From Rhizobacter sp. Root404 (lineage in GTDB: Bacteria; Pseudomonadota; Gammaproteobacteria; Burkholderiales; Burkholderiaceae_C): a stretch of DNA of 64,000 bases. The stretch is from positions 623,515 to 687,514 of the forward strand of contig NZ_LMDS01000004.1 of assembly GCF_001425865.1 (NCBI RefSeq). Direction: 5' to 3'. Within the stretch, counting starts at the first letter, position 1. Every line of letters begins with the position of its first letter. A program made the position numbers and the translations under genes. The notes under the pieces are model-generated. The model was not told the origin of the DNA. It was given only the letters and a program-made list of their open reading frames with translations, and ran no database searches. Of the stretch, positions 39,603 to 50,351 are shown piece after piece.

Positions 39603-40477
39603 TTCATCTTCCTCAGGTCGAGGTTGAGGGTCTTCGCGGTCTCGCGGATGATGTCGTAGGCCTTGTCGTTGGTCGGGTGGAAGCCGTTGAGCTCACCCTG
39701 GTCGGACCAAGGGATGTCCTTGACCTGCAGGAAGGCAGCCTGCACCCGCTTCTTCAGCTCGGGATCAAGGTCCCTGCGCCAGACCGTCGGCGACTCGGGA
39801 ATGGGGTCCGACTTCCAGACTACGACCAGATCTTCGCGCTTGGCCAGGCCCTTGGCGATGGCTGCGTCGAGGATGCGATCGGCGATGGCGACCGCGTCGA
39901 TCTTCTTGTTCTGCACCGCGACGGCGTTCGAGTCGTGCGAGCCCGAGAAGATGACGCGGCCGAAGTCCTTGTCGGGGTTGAAGCCGGCCTTGATCAACCC
40001 GGCCTTCGGGAACAGATGGCCCGAGGTCGAGCTCGGGTCGACGAACGCGAAGTTCTTGCCCTTGAGATCGGCGATCGTCTTGATGCCGCTGTCCTTGTGG
40101 GCGACGATCAGCGAGTGGTAGTAGGTGCGGCCGGCTTTCTTGGTCTCGGCGACGGCGAAGGCCTCGATCTCGGCGACCGTGGTGCCGAGCACATACGAGA
40201 ACGGTCCGAGGTAGGCCACGTCCAGGCGCTTGGAGCGCAGCGCCTCGATCACGCCGTTGTAGTCGGCCGCGACGAAGGGCTTGACCTCCATGTTCAGCGC
40301 CTTGGCCAGCATGTCCATCATCTTCTGGCTGTTCGCGATCATGGCGCGCGAGTCTTCGGAAGGAATCAGGCCGACCGTCAGCGCGCTGGCGGCACGCGCC
40401 GAGGGGGTCAGGCTCAGCAATGGGGCGCCGAGCAGCGCGGGCGCCGTGGCCAGAAGGTGGCGTCGAGTGAAAGTCAT
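39599..40477 (-). CDS. phnD: Phosphonate ABC transporter periplasmic binding protein PhnD (copy 1)
   Basis: From the ATG behind AGGAGAC the product is 292 residues with a Tat-like signal (TRRHLLATAPALLGAPLL, cleavage near ARA). The PhnD core follows: GLIPSEDS, VAADYNGVIEALRSKRLDVAYLGPFSYVL, FVDPSSTSGHLFPKAGLI and IFSGSHDSNAVAV. These bind the phosphonate group in the periplasm. A Tat-type twin arginine is unusual but not unique for PhnD. A perfect 11-bp palindrome lies about 120 bp upstream of the start. Confidence 0.93.
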   Translation of the reverse strand: MTFTRRHLLATAPALLGAPLLSLTPSARAASALTVGLIPSEDSRAMIANSQKMMDMLAKALNMEVKPFVAADYNGVIEALRSKRLDVAYLGPFSYVLGTTVAEIEAFAVAETKKAGRTYYHSLIVAHKDSGIKTIADLKGKNFAFVDPSSTSGHLFPKAGLIKAGFNPDKDFGRVIFSGSHDSNAVAVQNKKIDAVAIADRILDAAIAKGLAKREDLVVVWKSDPIPESPTVWRRDLDPELKKRVQAAFLQVKDIPWSDQGELNGFHPTNDKAYDIIRETAKTLNLDLRKMK

Positions 40478-40595
40478 CGTTGTCTCCTGTCGGTCTTGTT
40501 GGGCTGTCGCCGCTGCCGACCGTGGGAACGGGCGGGCGGCGGGCATCACCAATGTCGTACCGATGGGAGCATTTGAACAATCCAAGTTTTTCCGC

Positions 40596-40622
40596 CGAAC
40601 TATTGATTTCGTCAATAGTTCG
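40596..40622. promoter_or_regulatory. Perfect inverted repeat between the two phn units, candidate operator
   Basis: CGAACTATTGA and TCAATAGTTCG (11 bp each, perfect) flank TTTCG. It lies between phnE2 and phnD1 without a T-run, so an operator is more likely than a terminator. The half-site ATAGTTCG recurs upstream of the LysR gene at 43435-43442. Confidence 0.6.
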
Positions 40623-40640
40623 ACAGGGAAAACGCGGGGC

Positions 40641-41465
40641 TCAGATGAAGCGGCTGCGCAGTCGCGCCGAGGCCAGGTCGATCACCGACACCGTGACCAC
40701 GAGGATCAGCAGCACGGCGCAGGTCTGCGCGTACTGGAAGCTGCGGATCACCTCGTACAGCACGACGCCGATGCCACCCGCGCCGACCATGCCGACGACC
40801 GAAGCCGAACGCACGTTCGACTCGAAGCGGTATAGCGTGAAGCTCATCCAGAGCGGAAGCACCTGAGGGATCACGCCGTGGACGACTTCGACGAGCTTGT
40901 GCGCACCGGTGGCACGGATGCCCTCGACAGGGCGCGGGTCGATCGCCTCGACCGATTCGGAGAACAGCTTCGCCAGCGTGCCGGTCGTGTGAACCGCCAG
41001 CGCCAGCACGCCGGCGAACGGCCCGAGACCGACCGCGACGATGAACAGCATCGCGAACACCATCTCGTTGATCGCGCGGCACGCGTCCATCAGCCGGCGC
41101 ATCGGCTGATGGACCCACGTCGGCGTCACGTTCGACGCGCACAGCAGGCCCGCTGGCACGGCGGCCACCAATGCCAGCAGGGTGCCCCAGACGGCGATGT
41201 GCAGGGTGACCAGCATCTCGCGGGCGTAGATGGGCCAGTCGTGGAAGTCGGGTGGAAAGAAGTCGCGTGCGTAGGTGGCGATGTTGCCGGCATCGCGCAC
41301 CAGGGCCAGCGGCCTCACTTCCGCGCCTTGCCACGACCAGCCCAGCAGCAGGATCACGGCGGCCCACATCACCCAGGTGGTGAGCCCCGGCCGTTCCGCC
41401 GCGGCGCGCTCGCGCAACTGTGCAAGCGCCGCGGCGCTCGGCGTCCCGATGGACAGCACGCTCAC
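40641..41465 (-). CDS. phnE: Phosphonate ABC transporter permease PhnE (copy 2)
   Basis: The start is a GTG overlapping the phnD2 stop (GTGA), giving 274 residues. It has membrane helices and a PhnE-like loop [21 protein letters not shown] and [15 protein letters not shown]. Compared with the other PhnE the N-terminus is longer and sequence identity looks moderate. This is the last gene of the phnC2-phnD2-phnE2 unit. Confidence 0.92.
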   Translation of the reverse strand: MSVLSIGTPSAAALAQLRERAAAERPGLTTWVMWAAVILLLGWSWQGAEVRPLALVRDAGNIATYARDFFPPDFHDWPIYAREMLVTLHIAVWGTLLALVAAVPAGLLCASNVTPTWVHQPMRRLMDACRAINEMVFAMLFIVAVGLGPFAGVLALAVHTTGTLAKLFSESVEAIDPRPVEGIRATGAHKLVEVVHGVIPQVLPLWMSFTLYRFESNVRSASVVGMVGAGGIGVVLYEVIRSFQYAQTCAVLLILVVTVSVIDLASARLRSRFI

Positions 41466-42415
41466 AGCTTCAGCGCCGCGAGCTTGGCGTCGATCTCGGT
41501 CAACGCCTTGGTTTTCGCGCCGGCATCCAATCCGGCGTCGTTCTCGACCTTGCTGCGCTCCTTGTACAGCTCGAGCTGGCGCGTCGGGATCAACTGGTCG
41601 TTGTTCGAGGCGCGGAAGCCGCCGTAGTTGTAGATGTTCTTCAGGATCGCCTTCTCTTGGTCGTCGGTCTTGGCGTAGTTGACGACGAAGCTCGCCAGCT
41701 TCGCCTTGACCGCCGGGTTCAAGTCCTTGCGCCACACGAACGGGTCGCTCGCGATCAACGGGCTTTCCCAGATCACGCGCAGCTGGCTGGCCAGTTCCGG
41801 CTTGCTCGCCTTGAGCTTGTCGATCTCTTCGGTGTTGTTGGTGGCCACGTCGAGCTGACGCGCGAGCACGGCCTGGATGTTGGCACCGTGGCTCGCATTG
41901 CGGAGGGTCTTGAAGGCACTGCGGTAGTCGACCTTGTTCTGCGCGAAGACGTAGAACGTGGGCACCAGGAAGCCCGAGGTCGAGTTCGGGTCGCCAATAC
42001 CGAAGTTGATCGTCTTCGAGTTCTTGAACACGTCGTCGAGCGACTTGAACGGGCTCTCCTTGTGCGTGATCAGCAGGCCCTTGTAGCCGAACGTGCCGTC
42101 GGCATACATGACTTGTGCGAACACCTCGCCGTTGGCGCGGTCCACCGCCTCCATCGCCGACTTGTTGCCGAACCAGGCGACCTGAATCTTGTTGAAACGC
42201 ATGGCCTCGATCACGCCGGCGTAGTCGGGCGCGTAGAACGACTTCACCGTCAGCCCGGTCTTCTTCTCCATGTCGCGGAAGAAGGGCTCCCAGCGCTCGC
42301 GCTGGGTCGACGCGGTGTCGGTGGCGATGATGCCGAAGTTGATTTCCTGTGCGTGCAGGGCGGCGCCGCCGGCGAGCAAGGCGGCGGCGATGACGAGGGT
42401 CTTGTGATTGAGCAT
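41462..42415 (-). CDS. phnD: Phosphonate ABC transporter periplasmic binding protein PhnD (copy 2)
   Basis: The ATG start gives 317 residues with a Sec signal peptide ([21 protein letters not shown]). The core reads [52 protein letters not shown] and [15 protein letters not shown], a PhnD with different binding-loop residues from copy 1. This suggests the two importers favour different phosphonates. A 35-bp gap separates it from phnC2. Confidence 0.93.
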   Translation of the reverse strand: MLNHKTLVIAAALLAGGAALHAQEINFGIIATDTASTQRERWEPFFRDMEKKTGLTVKSFYAPDYAGVIEAMRFNKIQVAWFGNKSAMEAVDRANGEVFAQVMYADGTFGYKGLLITHKESPFKSLDDVFKNSKTINFGIGDPNSTSGFLVPTFYVFAQNKVDYRSAFKTLRNASHGANIQAVLARQLDVATNNTEEIDKLKASKPELASQLRVIWESPLIASDPFVWRKDLNPAVKAKLASFVVNYAKTDDQEKAILKNIYNYGGFRASNNDQLIPTRQLELYKERSKVENDAGLDAGAKTKALTEIDAKLAALKL

Positions 42416-42450
42416 GGTGTGCAGTGCTGGTGGAAGGATGTGACGGCCGC

Positions 42451-43281
42451 TCAGGCGGCCAGGGCGAACGGCGTTGTCTGCATCGCAGCGACCGCGGCGT
42501 GGTCGTCGTGCAGCAATTCTTCGGCGGCTGTGCCGTACAGCTTCTGGAGGAACTCGGGGGTCAGCGCGGCGCTCGGGCCGTCGTAGATCAGCTCGCCGTC
42601 GCGCAGCGCCAGCACGCGATCGCAATAGCGGCGGGCGAGGCTGACCTGGTGCAGGCTGATGACGAGGGTCAACCCGGCGTCACGGTTCAATGCCGCGAGC
42701 TGGTCCATCACGCGCACCGTCGACTGCGGGTCCAGCGAGGCCACCGGCTCGTCTGCCAATAGGAGTTCCGCGCCCTGCACCAGCACGCGGGCGATGGCCG
42801 CACGCTGCTGCTGGCCACCGGACAGCGTCGATGCACGCTGGAACGCTTGCGGCGCAAGGCCGATGGCGCCGAGCGCATCGAGCGCACGCGCCCGTTGATC
42901 CAATGTGTAGCGGCCGAGTACACCGCGCCACAGCGGCGCGTCGGCAGCCAGGCCTGTCAACACGTTCTGCATCACGCTCAGCCGGCCGACCAGGTTGAAC
43001 TGCTGGAAGATGACGCCGATGCGGCGGCGCAGGGCGCGGATCTCGGAGCTGTCGCGGCCATCTGCCTGCAGCGGGCGGCCGAAGGCTTCGACCCGGCCGG
43101 TGCCCGGATCGGTGGTTTCCAGCCCGCACAGGCAGCGAATGAGCGTGGACTTGCCGGAGCCCGAAGCGCCGAGCAGCGCGACACGCTCGCCGCGGCGGAT
43201 TTCGAACGACACATCGCGCAGGGCGGCACGGGTGCCGTAGGTACGATGCAAGTCTTGCGCGCGGAGGACGGAGTGGTTCAT
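42451..43281 (-). CDS. phnC: Phosphonate ABC transporter ATPase PhnC (copy 2)
   Basis: The 276-residue ABC ATPase has Walker [37 protein letters not shown] and SLHQVSLA. The ATG chosen gives the normal N-terminus [16 protein letters not shown]; a longer frame upstream is not used, although no clear ribosome site precedes this ATG. It heads the phosphonate gene group and is divergent from the LysR gene. Confidence 0.93.
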   Translation of the reverse strand: MNHSVLRAQDLHRTYGTRAALRDVSFEIRRGERVALLGASGSGKSTLIRCLCGLETTDPGTGRVEAFGRPLQADGRDSSEIRALRRRIGVIFQQFNLVGRLSVMQNVLTGLAADAPLWRGVLGRYTLDQRARALDALGAIGLAPQAFQRASTLSGGQQQRAAIARVLVQGAELLLADEPVASLDPQSTVRVMDQLAALNRDAGLTLVISLHQVSLARRYCDRVLALRDGELIYDGPSAALTPEFLQKLYGTAAEELLHDDHAAVAAMQTTPFALAA

Positions 43282-43397
43282 GGAGCTTGATGGCTGACAC
43301 GCGCAACGCGCCGTGCCGGTCGTGGAGTACGGTCTCGCCAGTGTTCCGGCGCCGCGTGACGGTTCCGTGACTGCAGCCCCGCCTGGCGCTATTTGTT

Positions 43398-43442
43398 CCA
43401 TTCAAATATTTGTAGCGGTCCATTCAGCAGACCTATAGTTCG
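43398..43442. promoter_or_regulatory. Repeats in the phnC2-lysR intergenic region, candidate LysR sites
   Basis: The octamer TCCATTCA occurs at 43398-43405 and 43419-43426, 21 bp apart (two helical turns). A perfect palindrome CAAATATTTG lies at 43403-43412. ATAGTTCG at 43435-43442 equals half of the palindrome between phnE2 and phnD1. The positions suit autoregulation of the LysR gene and control of phnC2. Confidence 0.5.
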
Positions 43443-43468
43443 CACGGGATCACACCGAAAGACACGTC

Positions 43469-44350
43469 ATGCGCCTGACACAACTGCGGTCGTTTCACGC
43501 CGTCGCGACGACAGGCAGCTTCACGGGCGCGGCCGAGAAGCTGCACGTCAGCCAGCCGACGGTGACCACGCAGGTCGGTCAGCTCGAAGCGCTCTACAAG
43601 GTCGAGCTGTTCCACCGCACCGGTCGCCGCGTGCGGCCCACCGAACTCGGCGAACGGCTGGCGCACCTGTCACGCCAGATCTTCAGCCTCGAGGCCGATG
43701 CGGTCCAACTGCTCGGTGATGCCGGCGAGCTGCGCTCGGGCCATCTGCGCGTGGCAGCCGTCGGGCCTTCGCATGTGACGGCGATGCTGGCGGCATTCCA
43801 TCAGCGCTACCCCGGCGTCGCGATCTCGGTGAGCACCGGCAACTCGCAAGAAGTTCTTGACCGGCTCCTCGACTACCGGGCCGACGTGGGCGTACTCGCC
43901 CAGGTGTTTCGCGACAAGCGCTTCGTGTCCGTTCCCTACAGCGAACACCCGGTGTTGATCTTCTGCGCTGCCAGCCACCGGTTCGCGAAGCGGCGCACCA
44001 TCCGCACCGTGGAGTTGCAGGGAGAACGCTTCCTGATGCGCGAGCCGGGCTCGACGACGCGCAGAGCACTGGAGTCTGCTCTGACGGCGGCCGGGATCGA
44101 GCCCGAGATCGTGATGGAGATCGCCAGCAGGGAAATCATTCGCGCAGCGGTGTCCCAGGGCCTGGGCATTGCGGCGGTTTCAGAAGCGGAGTACGTACCG
44201 GGGCCGGGACTCCACGCGGTGCGCATAAGCGATGCGGCGATACACACTTATGCGCATGCCGTGTGCCTCGCCGAGCGACAGGACATGCGGATGGTTCGCG
44301 CATTCTTCGATGTCATTGCGGGCAGCTCGAGCACGCCGTCGAAATCGTAA
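43469..44350 (+). CDS. LysR-family regulator of the phosphonate genes
   Basis: The 293-residue protein has the LysR winged helix at the N-terminus (LRSFHAVATTGSFTGAAEKLHVSQPTVTTQVGQLEALYKVELFHRTGRRV) and a PBP2-type effector domain with SVSTGNSQEVLDRLLDYRADVGVL and MREPGSTTRRALESAL. It is divergent from the phnC2DE unit across 187 bp, the normal place for a pathway regulator. LysR-type regulators of aminophosphonate uptake have the same place in other beta-proteobacteria, but the inducer is not known here. Confidence 0.93.
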   Translation: MRLTQLRSFHAVATTGSFTGAAEKLHVSQPTVTTQVGQLEALYKVELFHRTGRRVRPTELGERLAHLSRQIFSLEADAVQLLGDAGELRSGHLRVAAVGPSHVTAMLAAFHQRYPGVAISVSTGNSQEVLDRLLDYRADVGVLAQVFRDKRFVSVPYSEHPVLIFCAASHRFAKRRTIRTVELQGERFLMREPGSTTRRALESALTAAGIEPEIVMEIASREIIRAAVSQGLGIAAVSEAEYVPGPGLHAVRISDAAIHTYAHAVCLAERQDMRMVRAFFDVIAGSSSTPSKS

Positions 44351-44447
44351 GCTAGCGGCGCTCGCGGATATCAAGTTCCGAGGCGATCCGGTCCATCGCT
44401 GAGACAACCGCCGCCGATTCCCTACGTCCATTGGACCGCTAGCTCCT

Positions 44448-44481
44448 CCACGAGCGGCCGTTCGGTAACGTCCGCTCGTGG
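44448..44481. terminator. Inverted repeat downstream of the LysR gene
   Basis: CCACGAGCGG and CCGCTCGTGG (10 bp, perfect) with a 14-nt loop, in the 222 bp between the convergent LysR and PEP-CTERM genes. No T-run; a likely bidirectional or Rho-assisted terminator. Confidence 0.5.
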
Positions 44482-44517
44482 CCGGGACTTCCAGTTCGCA
44501 GGCGTGTTCGACTTGCA

Positions 44518-44537
44518 CTTGACGAACTCTCGTCAAG
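44518..44537. terminator. Second hairpin in the LysR/PEP-CTERM convergent gap
   Basis: CTTGACGA-ACTC-TCGTCAAG is a perfect 8-bp hairpin 36 bp beyond the PEP-CTERM stop and is the better placed terminator for that gene. Confidence 0.5.
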
Positions 44538-44572
44538 CCTGACCGGAATCCCCCCGGGAGAGGATCCCCCGC

Positions 44573-45274
44573 TCAAGCCAACGGCTTGCGCCGGCGAGCC
44601 ACGAAACCGAGTGCGGCCAGACCTCCGACCATCAGCGCGTAAGTCTCGGGCTCGGGGACGGCGGCCACGGCGGTGACGGAGCTCAGGTAGAACTGATCGG
44701 CATGCGCGCCGCCGTAGGCGAAGGTGAACTGCGTGCCGGTCATGCTCAAGCCGTCGATCGAGCCGACATTTGCGGGCAACAGCGTGGACACACCGTTGAG
44801 CAGGAAGGTCGCGCCACTGAGCCAACTCGTGGTGTTGTGGCCTTCGGACCGAAGGCCGATGCTGGTGATCGTGACGGCCTGGTCGAACGTCAGGGTGAGC
44901 TTCTCGCCGAAGGTGATGTTGTCGTCGCTCGAGTTGCCGCTCAGGTGATAGACCCCCAAGCCCGCGCCGATCTTGTTGGCTGCGCTGTAGGTGTTCTCGT
45001 GGTCCTGCACCACCGCTGCCGTGTTGCCCAGGTACGAGCCGGTCGCCTTGACGGTCAGGCCGCCGCTCGAGAAGGTGAGGTCACCATTGCGGACGTTGCC
45101 GTCGACGTTCGAGCTGCACAGGTCACCACCGGTGCAGGCCACGCCGTCCGTCGGCAGGAAGCCCGTGTTGACACCGCCGACATACTTGAGATTGGCAAAG
45201 TCGAACGACGCGGCGCTTGCGCACATCGGGGCGATTGCTGACAGAGCGGCGAATGCAAGATGATGAAGTCGCAT
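44573..45274 (-). CDS. PEP-CTERM sorting-domain secreted protein
   Basis: The 233-residue protein has a Sec signal (RLHHLAFAALSAIAPMCASA, cut before ASFDF). It then has a Gly/Ser/Asn-rich beta-sheet domain and a C-terminal PEP-CTERM tail: VPEPETYALMVGGLAALGFVARRRKP. That tail is cut by an exosortase, which is not encoded in this window. Such proteins usually end up in the extracellular matrix. The four cysteines near residues 45-55 may form two disulphides (ACTGGDLCSS). The gene is monocistronic. Confidence 0.93.
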   Translation of the reverse strand: MRLHHLAFAALSAIAPMCASAASFDFANLKYVGGVNTGFLPTDGVACTGGDLCSSNVDGNVRNGDLTFSSGGLTVKATGSYLGNTAAVVQDHENTYSAANKIGAGLGVYHLSGNSSDDNITFGEKLTLTFDQAVTITSIGLRSEGHNTTSWLSGATFLLNGVSTLLPANVGSIDGLSMTGTQFTFAYGGAHADQFYLSSVTAVAAVPEPETYALMVGGLAALGFVARRRKPLA

Positions 45275-45707
45275 GTGAATGTTCTCGGGTTGCTGATTGG
45301 GATGCGGCGAATGCTATGGAAACCGGCTGGTGCCGGATACCGCGCAAGCCCCCGCACTTCGGGGAGCGCACACCCGTTCAAGGGGGGCCGCGTCTCGGGA
45401 CCGCTGCGACGCGTTCACTCGTCGAATTCACGATGAAGGCACACCTCCCAAGCCATAGCGTTGATCGCTTTCGCGGGGAAGCAGAACTCTGGCTGGTCGA
45501 TCCCGTCTGTCCGTTCTCTGTCCGCGGTCACCTATGAACGGAGCCTGGCGCAGGCCGCCACTGCGCCGCGCGCGACCGAGCCCCACCGCTTGATCCAAAT
45601 CAATCATTGCGCTTCGAGCGATCGTACGATTTGATCGAACGCGACTGTCGTGCACGTGGGCTCGCCGGCGGGACAACGATGCACGATTCACCCCAAACCA
45701 CCACTCA
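45275..45707. other. 433-bp intergenic region between PEP-CTERM and sensor kinase genes
   Basis: The two genes are divergent, so this region holds both promoters. The only recognised site is the FNR-type box near its right end. No gene of plausible composition is seen on either strand. Confidence 0.6.
45590..45603 (+). promoter_or_regulatory. FNR/Anr-type box upstream of a sensor kinase gene
   Basis: TTGAT-CCAA-ATCAA matches the FNR consensus TTGAT-N4-ATCAA at all ten fixed positions. A -10-like TACGAT lies at 45625-45630, so a start site near 45637 would place the box close to -41, the standard class II activator position. The kinase ATG is 104 bp downstream. Confidence 0.72.
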
Positions 45708-47243
45708 ATGAACGACACCTCCGGCCGGGACACGCCTCACCACATCCGCCTGCTGGTGGACCACGTACCGTCCATGCTTGCCTATTGGGATCGAGATCTT
45801 CGATGCCGCTTTGCCAACCGTGCCTACGAACGCTGGTTCGGCGTCAATCCGGACAGTCTCATCGGCACGTCGATCAAAGACTTGCTGGGGCCAAAGCTCT
45901 TCGCGCTCAACGAACCGTACATCCGAGCGGCGCTGCGCGGAGAGGAGCAACTTTTCGAACGCGTTGTGCCGGGCGCCGACGGTGTGAACCGGTGCAGCCT
46001 GGCGACCTACGTGCCCGACGTCGTCGATGGCGAGGTGCTCGGCTTCATTGCACACGTCACCGAAGTGACGAAGCTCAAGGAAGTCGAAGCTGCGCTGCGG
46101 GTGGAGGCATTGCAGCGTGAGAACGCCATGGCAAAGCTGCGCGAGAGCCGAGATGCACTGGTCGAAGCGCAGCGCCTCGGACGTGTCGGAAACTGGGAAT
46201 GGGACGTCGCTTCCGACATCACGATCTGGTCCGAAGAGTTGTATCGGATCTTCGGGCTGGATCGCACACGGACGCCGCCCTCCTCGACCGAACTCTCCGA
46301 GCTGTACCGGCAGGGAAGCTGGGAGCAGTTGCAATCCGCCGTATCGAACACGTTGCGTACTGGAATGTCGTACATCCTCGAGCTCGAATATGTCCGGGCC
46401 GACAGGCTGACGGGATGGCTCGAAGCGCGTGGGGAGGCGGTCCGGGACGAGTCCGGAAAGATCAGCAAGCTTCGCGGCACCGTTCTGGACACAACCGAAC
46501 GACATCGCATGGAGGAGATCAGGGTCAAGGCGCAAACATCGGAGGCCGCGAGTCGCAACAAGACGCAGTTGCTCTCGCGAGTCAGCCACGAGCTGCGAAC
46601 TCCCTTGAACGCCATTCTCGGATTCGCCCAGCTTTGCGAAATGGACAAGGCCTTGGACGAGAAGCATCGGCTGTGGGCGGCGAGCATCGCCGGTGCCGGT
46701 CGCCACATGCTCGAAGTGGTTGAAGAGGTTCTCGACCTGGCCGCTGCGGATTCCGGACGGATCGTCGTGCAAGACGTCGACGTCGCGTTGAACGCCATTC
46801 TCAAGGACTCCCTGGCGCAGGCCGCGAGGGCGGCCGCCGCCAGCGGCATCGAGCTTTGCGGCGAAGCGTGGGATGCGATGCCCACATACGTCCGCGGCGA
46901 TGCGAAGCGCTTGAGGCAGGTGATCGACAACCTGCTGTCCAATGCCATCAAGTACAGCCTGCCGGGGGGCCGGGTCGATGTGTCCGCTTCGCGAGTCGGT
47001 GACAACGTCGAGATTTCGGTGAAGGACTGCGGCCCCGGCTTGTCCAGCGAGCAGCTGGAGCGGATGTTCGTCCCCTTCGACCGTCTCGGCGCCGAGACGA
47101 CTGCCATCCCTGGTACGGGCCTGGGTCTGGCGCTTGCCAAGACGCTCGTTGAGCTGATGCACGGTCGCTTGCGCGTGGAGAGTACTCCGGCTGTCGGGAG
47201 TACGTTCATCGTGTCGCTGCGGATGGCATTGCCCCCAGGGTGA
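45708..47243 (+). CDS. PAS-domain sensor histidine kinase
   Basis: The 511-residue kinase has two PAS domains (about 15-125 and 155-265, the second of PAS-fold-3 type with GNWEWDVASDITIWSEELYRIFG). A HisKA domain follows with His294 in SRVSHELRTPLNAILG, and an HATPase with N-box DNLLSNAIKYS, G1 SVKDCGPGLS and G2 PGTGLGLALAKTLVELMHG. There is no membrane helix, so it is a cytoplasmic sensor. Its first PAS closely resembles that of another kinase in the window. It ends convergent with a hybrid kinase. An FNR-type box precedes it, which suggests oxygen-related expression. Confidence 0.93.
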   Translation: MNDTSGRDTPHHIRLLVDHVPSMLAYWDRDLRCRFANRAYERWFGVNPDSLIGTSIKDLLGPKLFALNEPYIRAALRGEEQLFERVVPGADGVNRCSLATYVPDVVDGEVLGFIAHVTEVTKLKEVEAALRVEALQRENAMAKLRESRDALVEAQRLGRVGNWEWDVASDITIWSEELYRIFGLDRTRTPPSSTELSELYRQGSWEQLQSAVSNTLRTGMSYILELEYVRADRLTGWLEARGEAVRDESGKISKLRGTVLDTTERHRMEEIRVKAQTSEAASRNKTQLLSRVSHELRTPLNAILGFAQLCEMDKALDEKHRLWAASIAGAGRHMLEVVEEVLDLAAADSGRIVVQDVDVALNAILKDSLAQAARAAAASGIELCGEAWDAMPTYVRGDAKRLRQVIDNLLSNAIKYSLPGGRVDVSASRVGDNVEISVKDCGPGLSSEQLERMFVPFDRLGAETTAIPGTGLGLALAKTLVELMHGRLRVESTPAVGSTFIVSLRMALPPG

Positions 47244-47276
47244 GGCGCTGCAAGTGCCGGCAATCTCCCCCTTCAG

Positions 47277-49097
<1,821 letters not shown>

Positions 49098-49282
49098 GGA
49101 AGCAAGCGGGTCAAGGAGGCGACCTGCCGCCCCGACTCGCCGCGTAGCCGTGGCTTTGGAAAATATCGGCACCCTGGGGCCGGCACTTGAGGCCCCCTGG
49201 CCGAAACGCATCCTCGACGGCGTGCGGGAGCCCGCGGCTCGAGATCAGTCGACTTCGCGGGACCGTCGCCATCCGCCTGGTG

Positions 49283-49969
49283 ATGGCTCCGATCGTTCAT
49301 TCCCGTCGACCTCGACGACGAGGCCTGTCTTGGCGGAGACGAATTTACTTGTCGGAGGCCACGGCCTTGACGATCGGGCCGAGCCGTTCGGGCCAGGGCG
49401 GCGTCGTGAACGCGGCATTGGGCTTGTCGGCGGTCTCGACATTGGACTTGCCGCTCGCCCCGCCGGTCGCCTCGAACCTCTGGTCGCAGCTCGGCGCACA
49501 GGCCCTCGAGACGACGTCGACCGTGCAAGCGTTTGGCACCGGCCTGATCGGCAGCAGCGTGCTGAACAGCTTCGCCGGCCTGACGCTGAGCGTGAACTAC
49601 GGCAGCGCCGGTCCGCTTGTTCTCGACCTCTCGTCGTACACCCTCGCGTACCTGACGGCCAACCCGAATACCCACGCGTTCGCCAGCCTGCTCGATCCGC
49701 TGGGCCTCTCGCTCGTTCTCAACGAGCAGATCAGCAACTGTCCGAGCCCGCTCGCCTGCGCCGTCGAGACGAACGCGGTGCACCTGATCGCCAATCCGCT
49801 CGCCCTGGGACTGGCCGATGTCGACCTCAAGCTGGGCCATTCCTTCGCCGAAGCGACCTACTCGCAGGTGACGGCAGTGCCCGAGCCCGGCACCTGGGCG
49901 ATGATGGCGATGGGTCTGGCAGGTCTCGGGTTCGGCGTGCGTCGCAGGGCGCGTCAAGCGCAAGGCTGA
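49283..49969 (+). CDS. PEP-CTERM protein, N-terminus damaged or missing
   Basis: The 3' two-thirds encode a plausible secreted domain (AFGTGLIGSSVLNSFAGLTLSVNY ... LGLADVDLKLGHSFAEATYS) ending in a clear PEP-CTERM tail, VPEPGTWAMMAMGLAGLGFGVRRRARQ. No Sec signal peptide can be found in any frame upstream: the N-terminal residues are Arg-rich and look like non-coding DNA. I therefore expect a truncated or decayed gene, and the start is uncertain. The C-terminal tail itself is intact. Confidence 0.5.
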   Translation: MAPIVHSRRPRRRGLSWRRRIYLSEATALTIGPSRSGQGGVVNAALGLSAVSTLDLPLAPPVASNLWSQLGAQALETTSTVQAFGTGLIGSSVLNSFAGLTLSVNYGSAGPLVLDLSSYTLAYLTANPNTHAFASLLDPLGLSLVLNEQISNCPSPLACAVETNAVHLIANPLALGLADVDLKLGHSFAEATYSQVTAVPEPGTWAMMAMGLAGLGFGVRRRARQAQG

Positions 49970-50030
49970 GACTTGCCGCAGCTGCCGCGGCCGCACGGGG
50001 GGCTGGCGCTCAGGCACTGGCAGCAGCTCC

Positions 50031-50129
50031 TTGCGTCGACGCTTACACGGGATGGCCCGGCCTATTTGCGTCGACGCTTACACGGGATGGCCCGGCCTAT
50101 TTGCGCTGACCTTTCCCGGGTGGCCCGCC
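50031..50129. repeat. 35-bp tandem repeat, two perfect copies plus a degenerate third
   Basis: The 35-bp unit occurs at 50031-50065 and again identically at 50066-50100, and a diverged partial copy fills 50101-50129. It lies between the decayed PEP-CTERM gene and the small leftward gene. There are no spacers, so it is not CRISPR. The shared core GATGGCCCGGCC is GC-rich. Confidence 0.85.
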
Positions 50130-50159
50130 CTTCGCGCCGTGCGGGTTGATGAAGGTGCC

Positions 50160-50330
50160 CTAACGGTTGTCGGTGCCCAGCAGGACCTGAACGGTCTCCT
50201 GGGGCGTCAGCAGCTGCGCGCTCGGGTAGATGCCGAACGCCATTCGCGCCGCCGACTCGACGTCGGTCGCGCCGCTGGCGAGCAGGTGCTCGGCGAACAG
50301 CCTGCACCAGTCGGCTTTCTTGGGGTCCAT
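50160..50330 (-). CDS. Small hypothetical protein, 56 aa
   Basis: The ORF runs from an ATG (MDPKKADWCRLFAEHLLASG) to a TAG. The product is mostly helical, with TDVESAARMAFGIYPSAQLLTPQ in the middle and one cysteine. It has no signal peptide. It follows a 91-residue ORF by 21 bp on the same strand, so the two probably form an operon. I do not recognise the family. Codon use is like that of the neighbours, which supports it being real. Confidence 0.6.
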   Translation of the reverse strand: MDPKKADWCRLFAEHLLASGATDVESAARMAFGIYPSAQLLTPQETVQVLLGTDNR

Positions 50331-50351
50331 CTCACACCCGCGACGCGTCGT

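Noticed and set aside
45428..45733. 101-codon - strand frame between the PEP-CTERM and kinase genes
   Set aside because: Arg-rich, no ribosome site, overlaps the kinase start and the FNR promoter region.
50031..50129. Possible CRISPR array
   Set aside because: The repeats touch one another with no spacers, and no cas genes are present.
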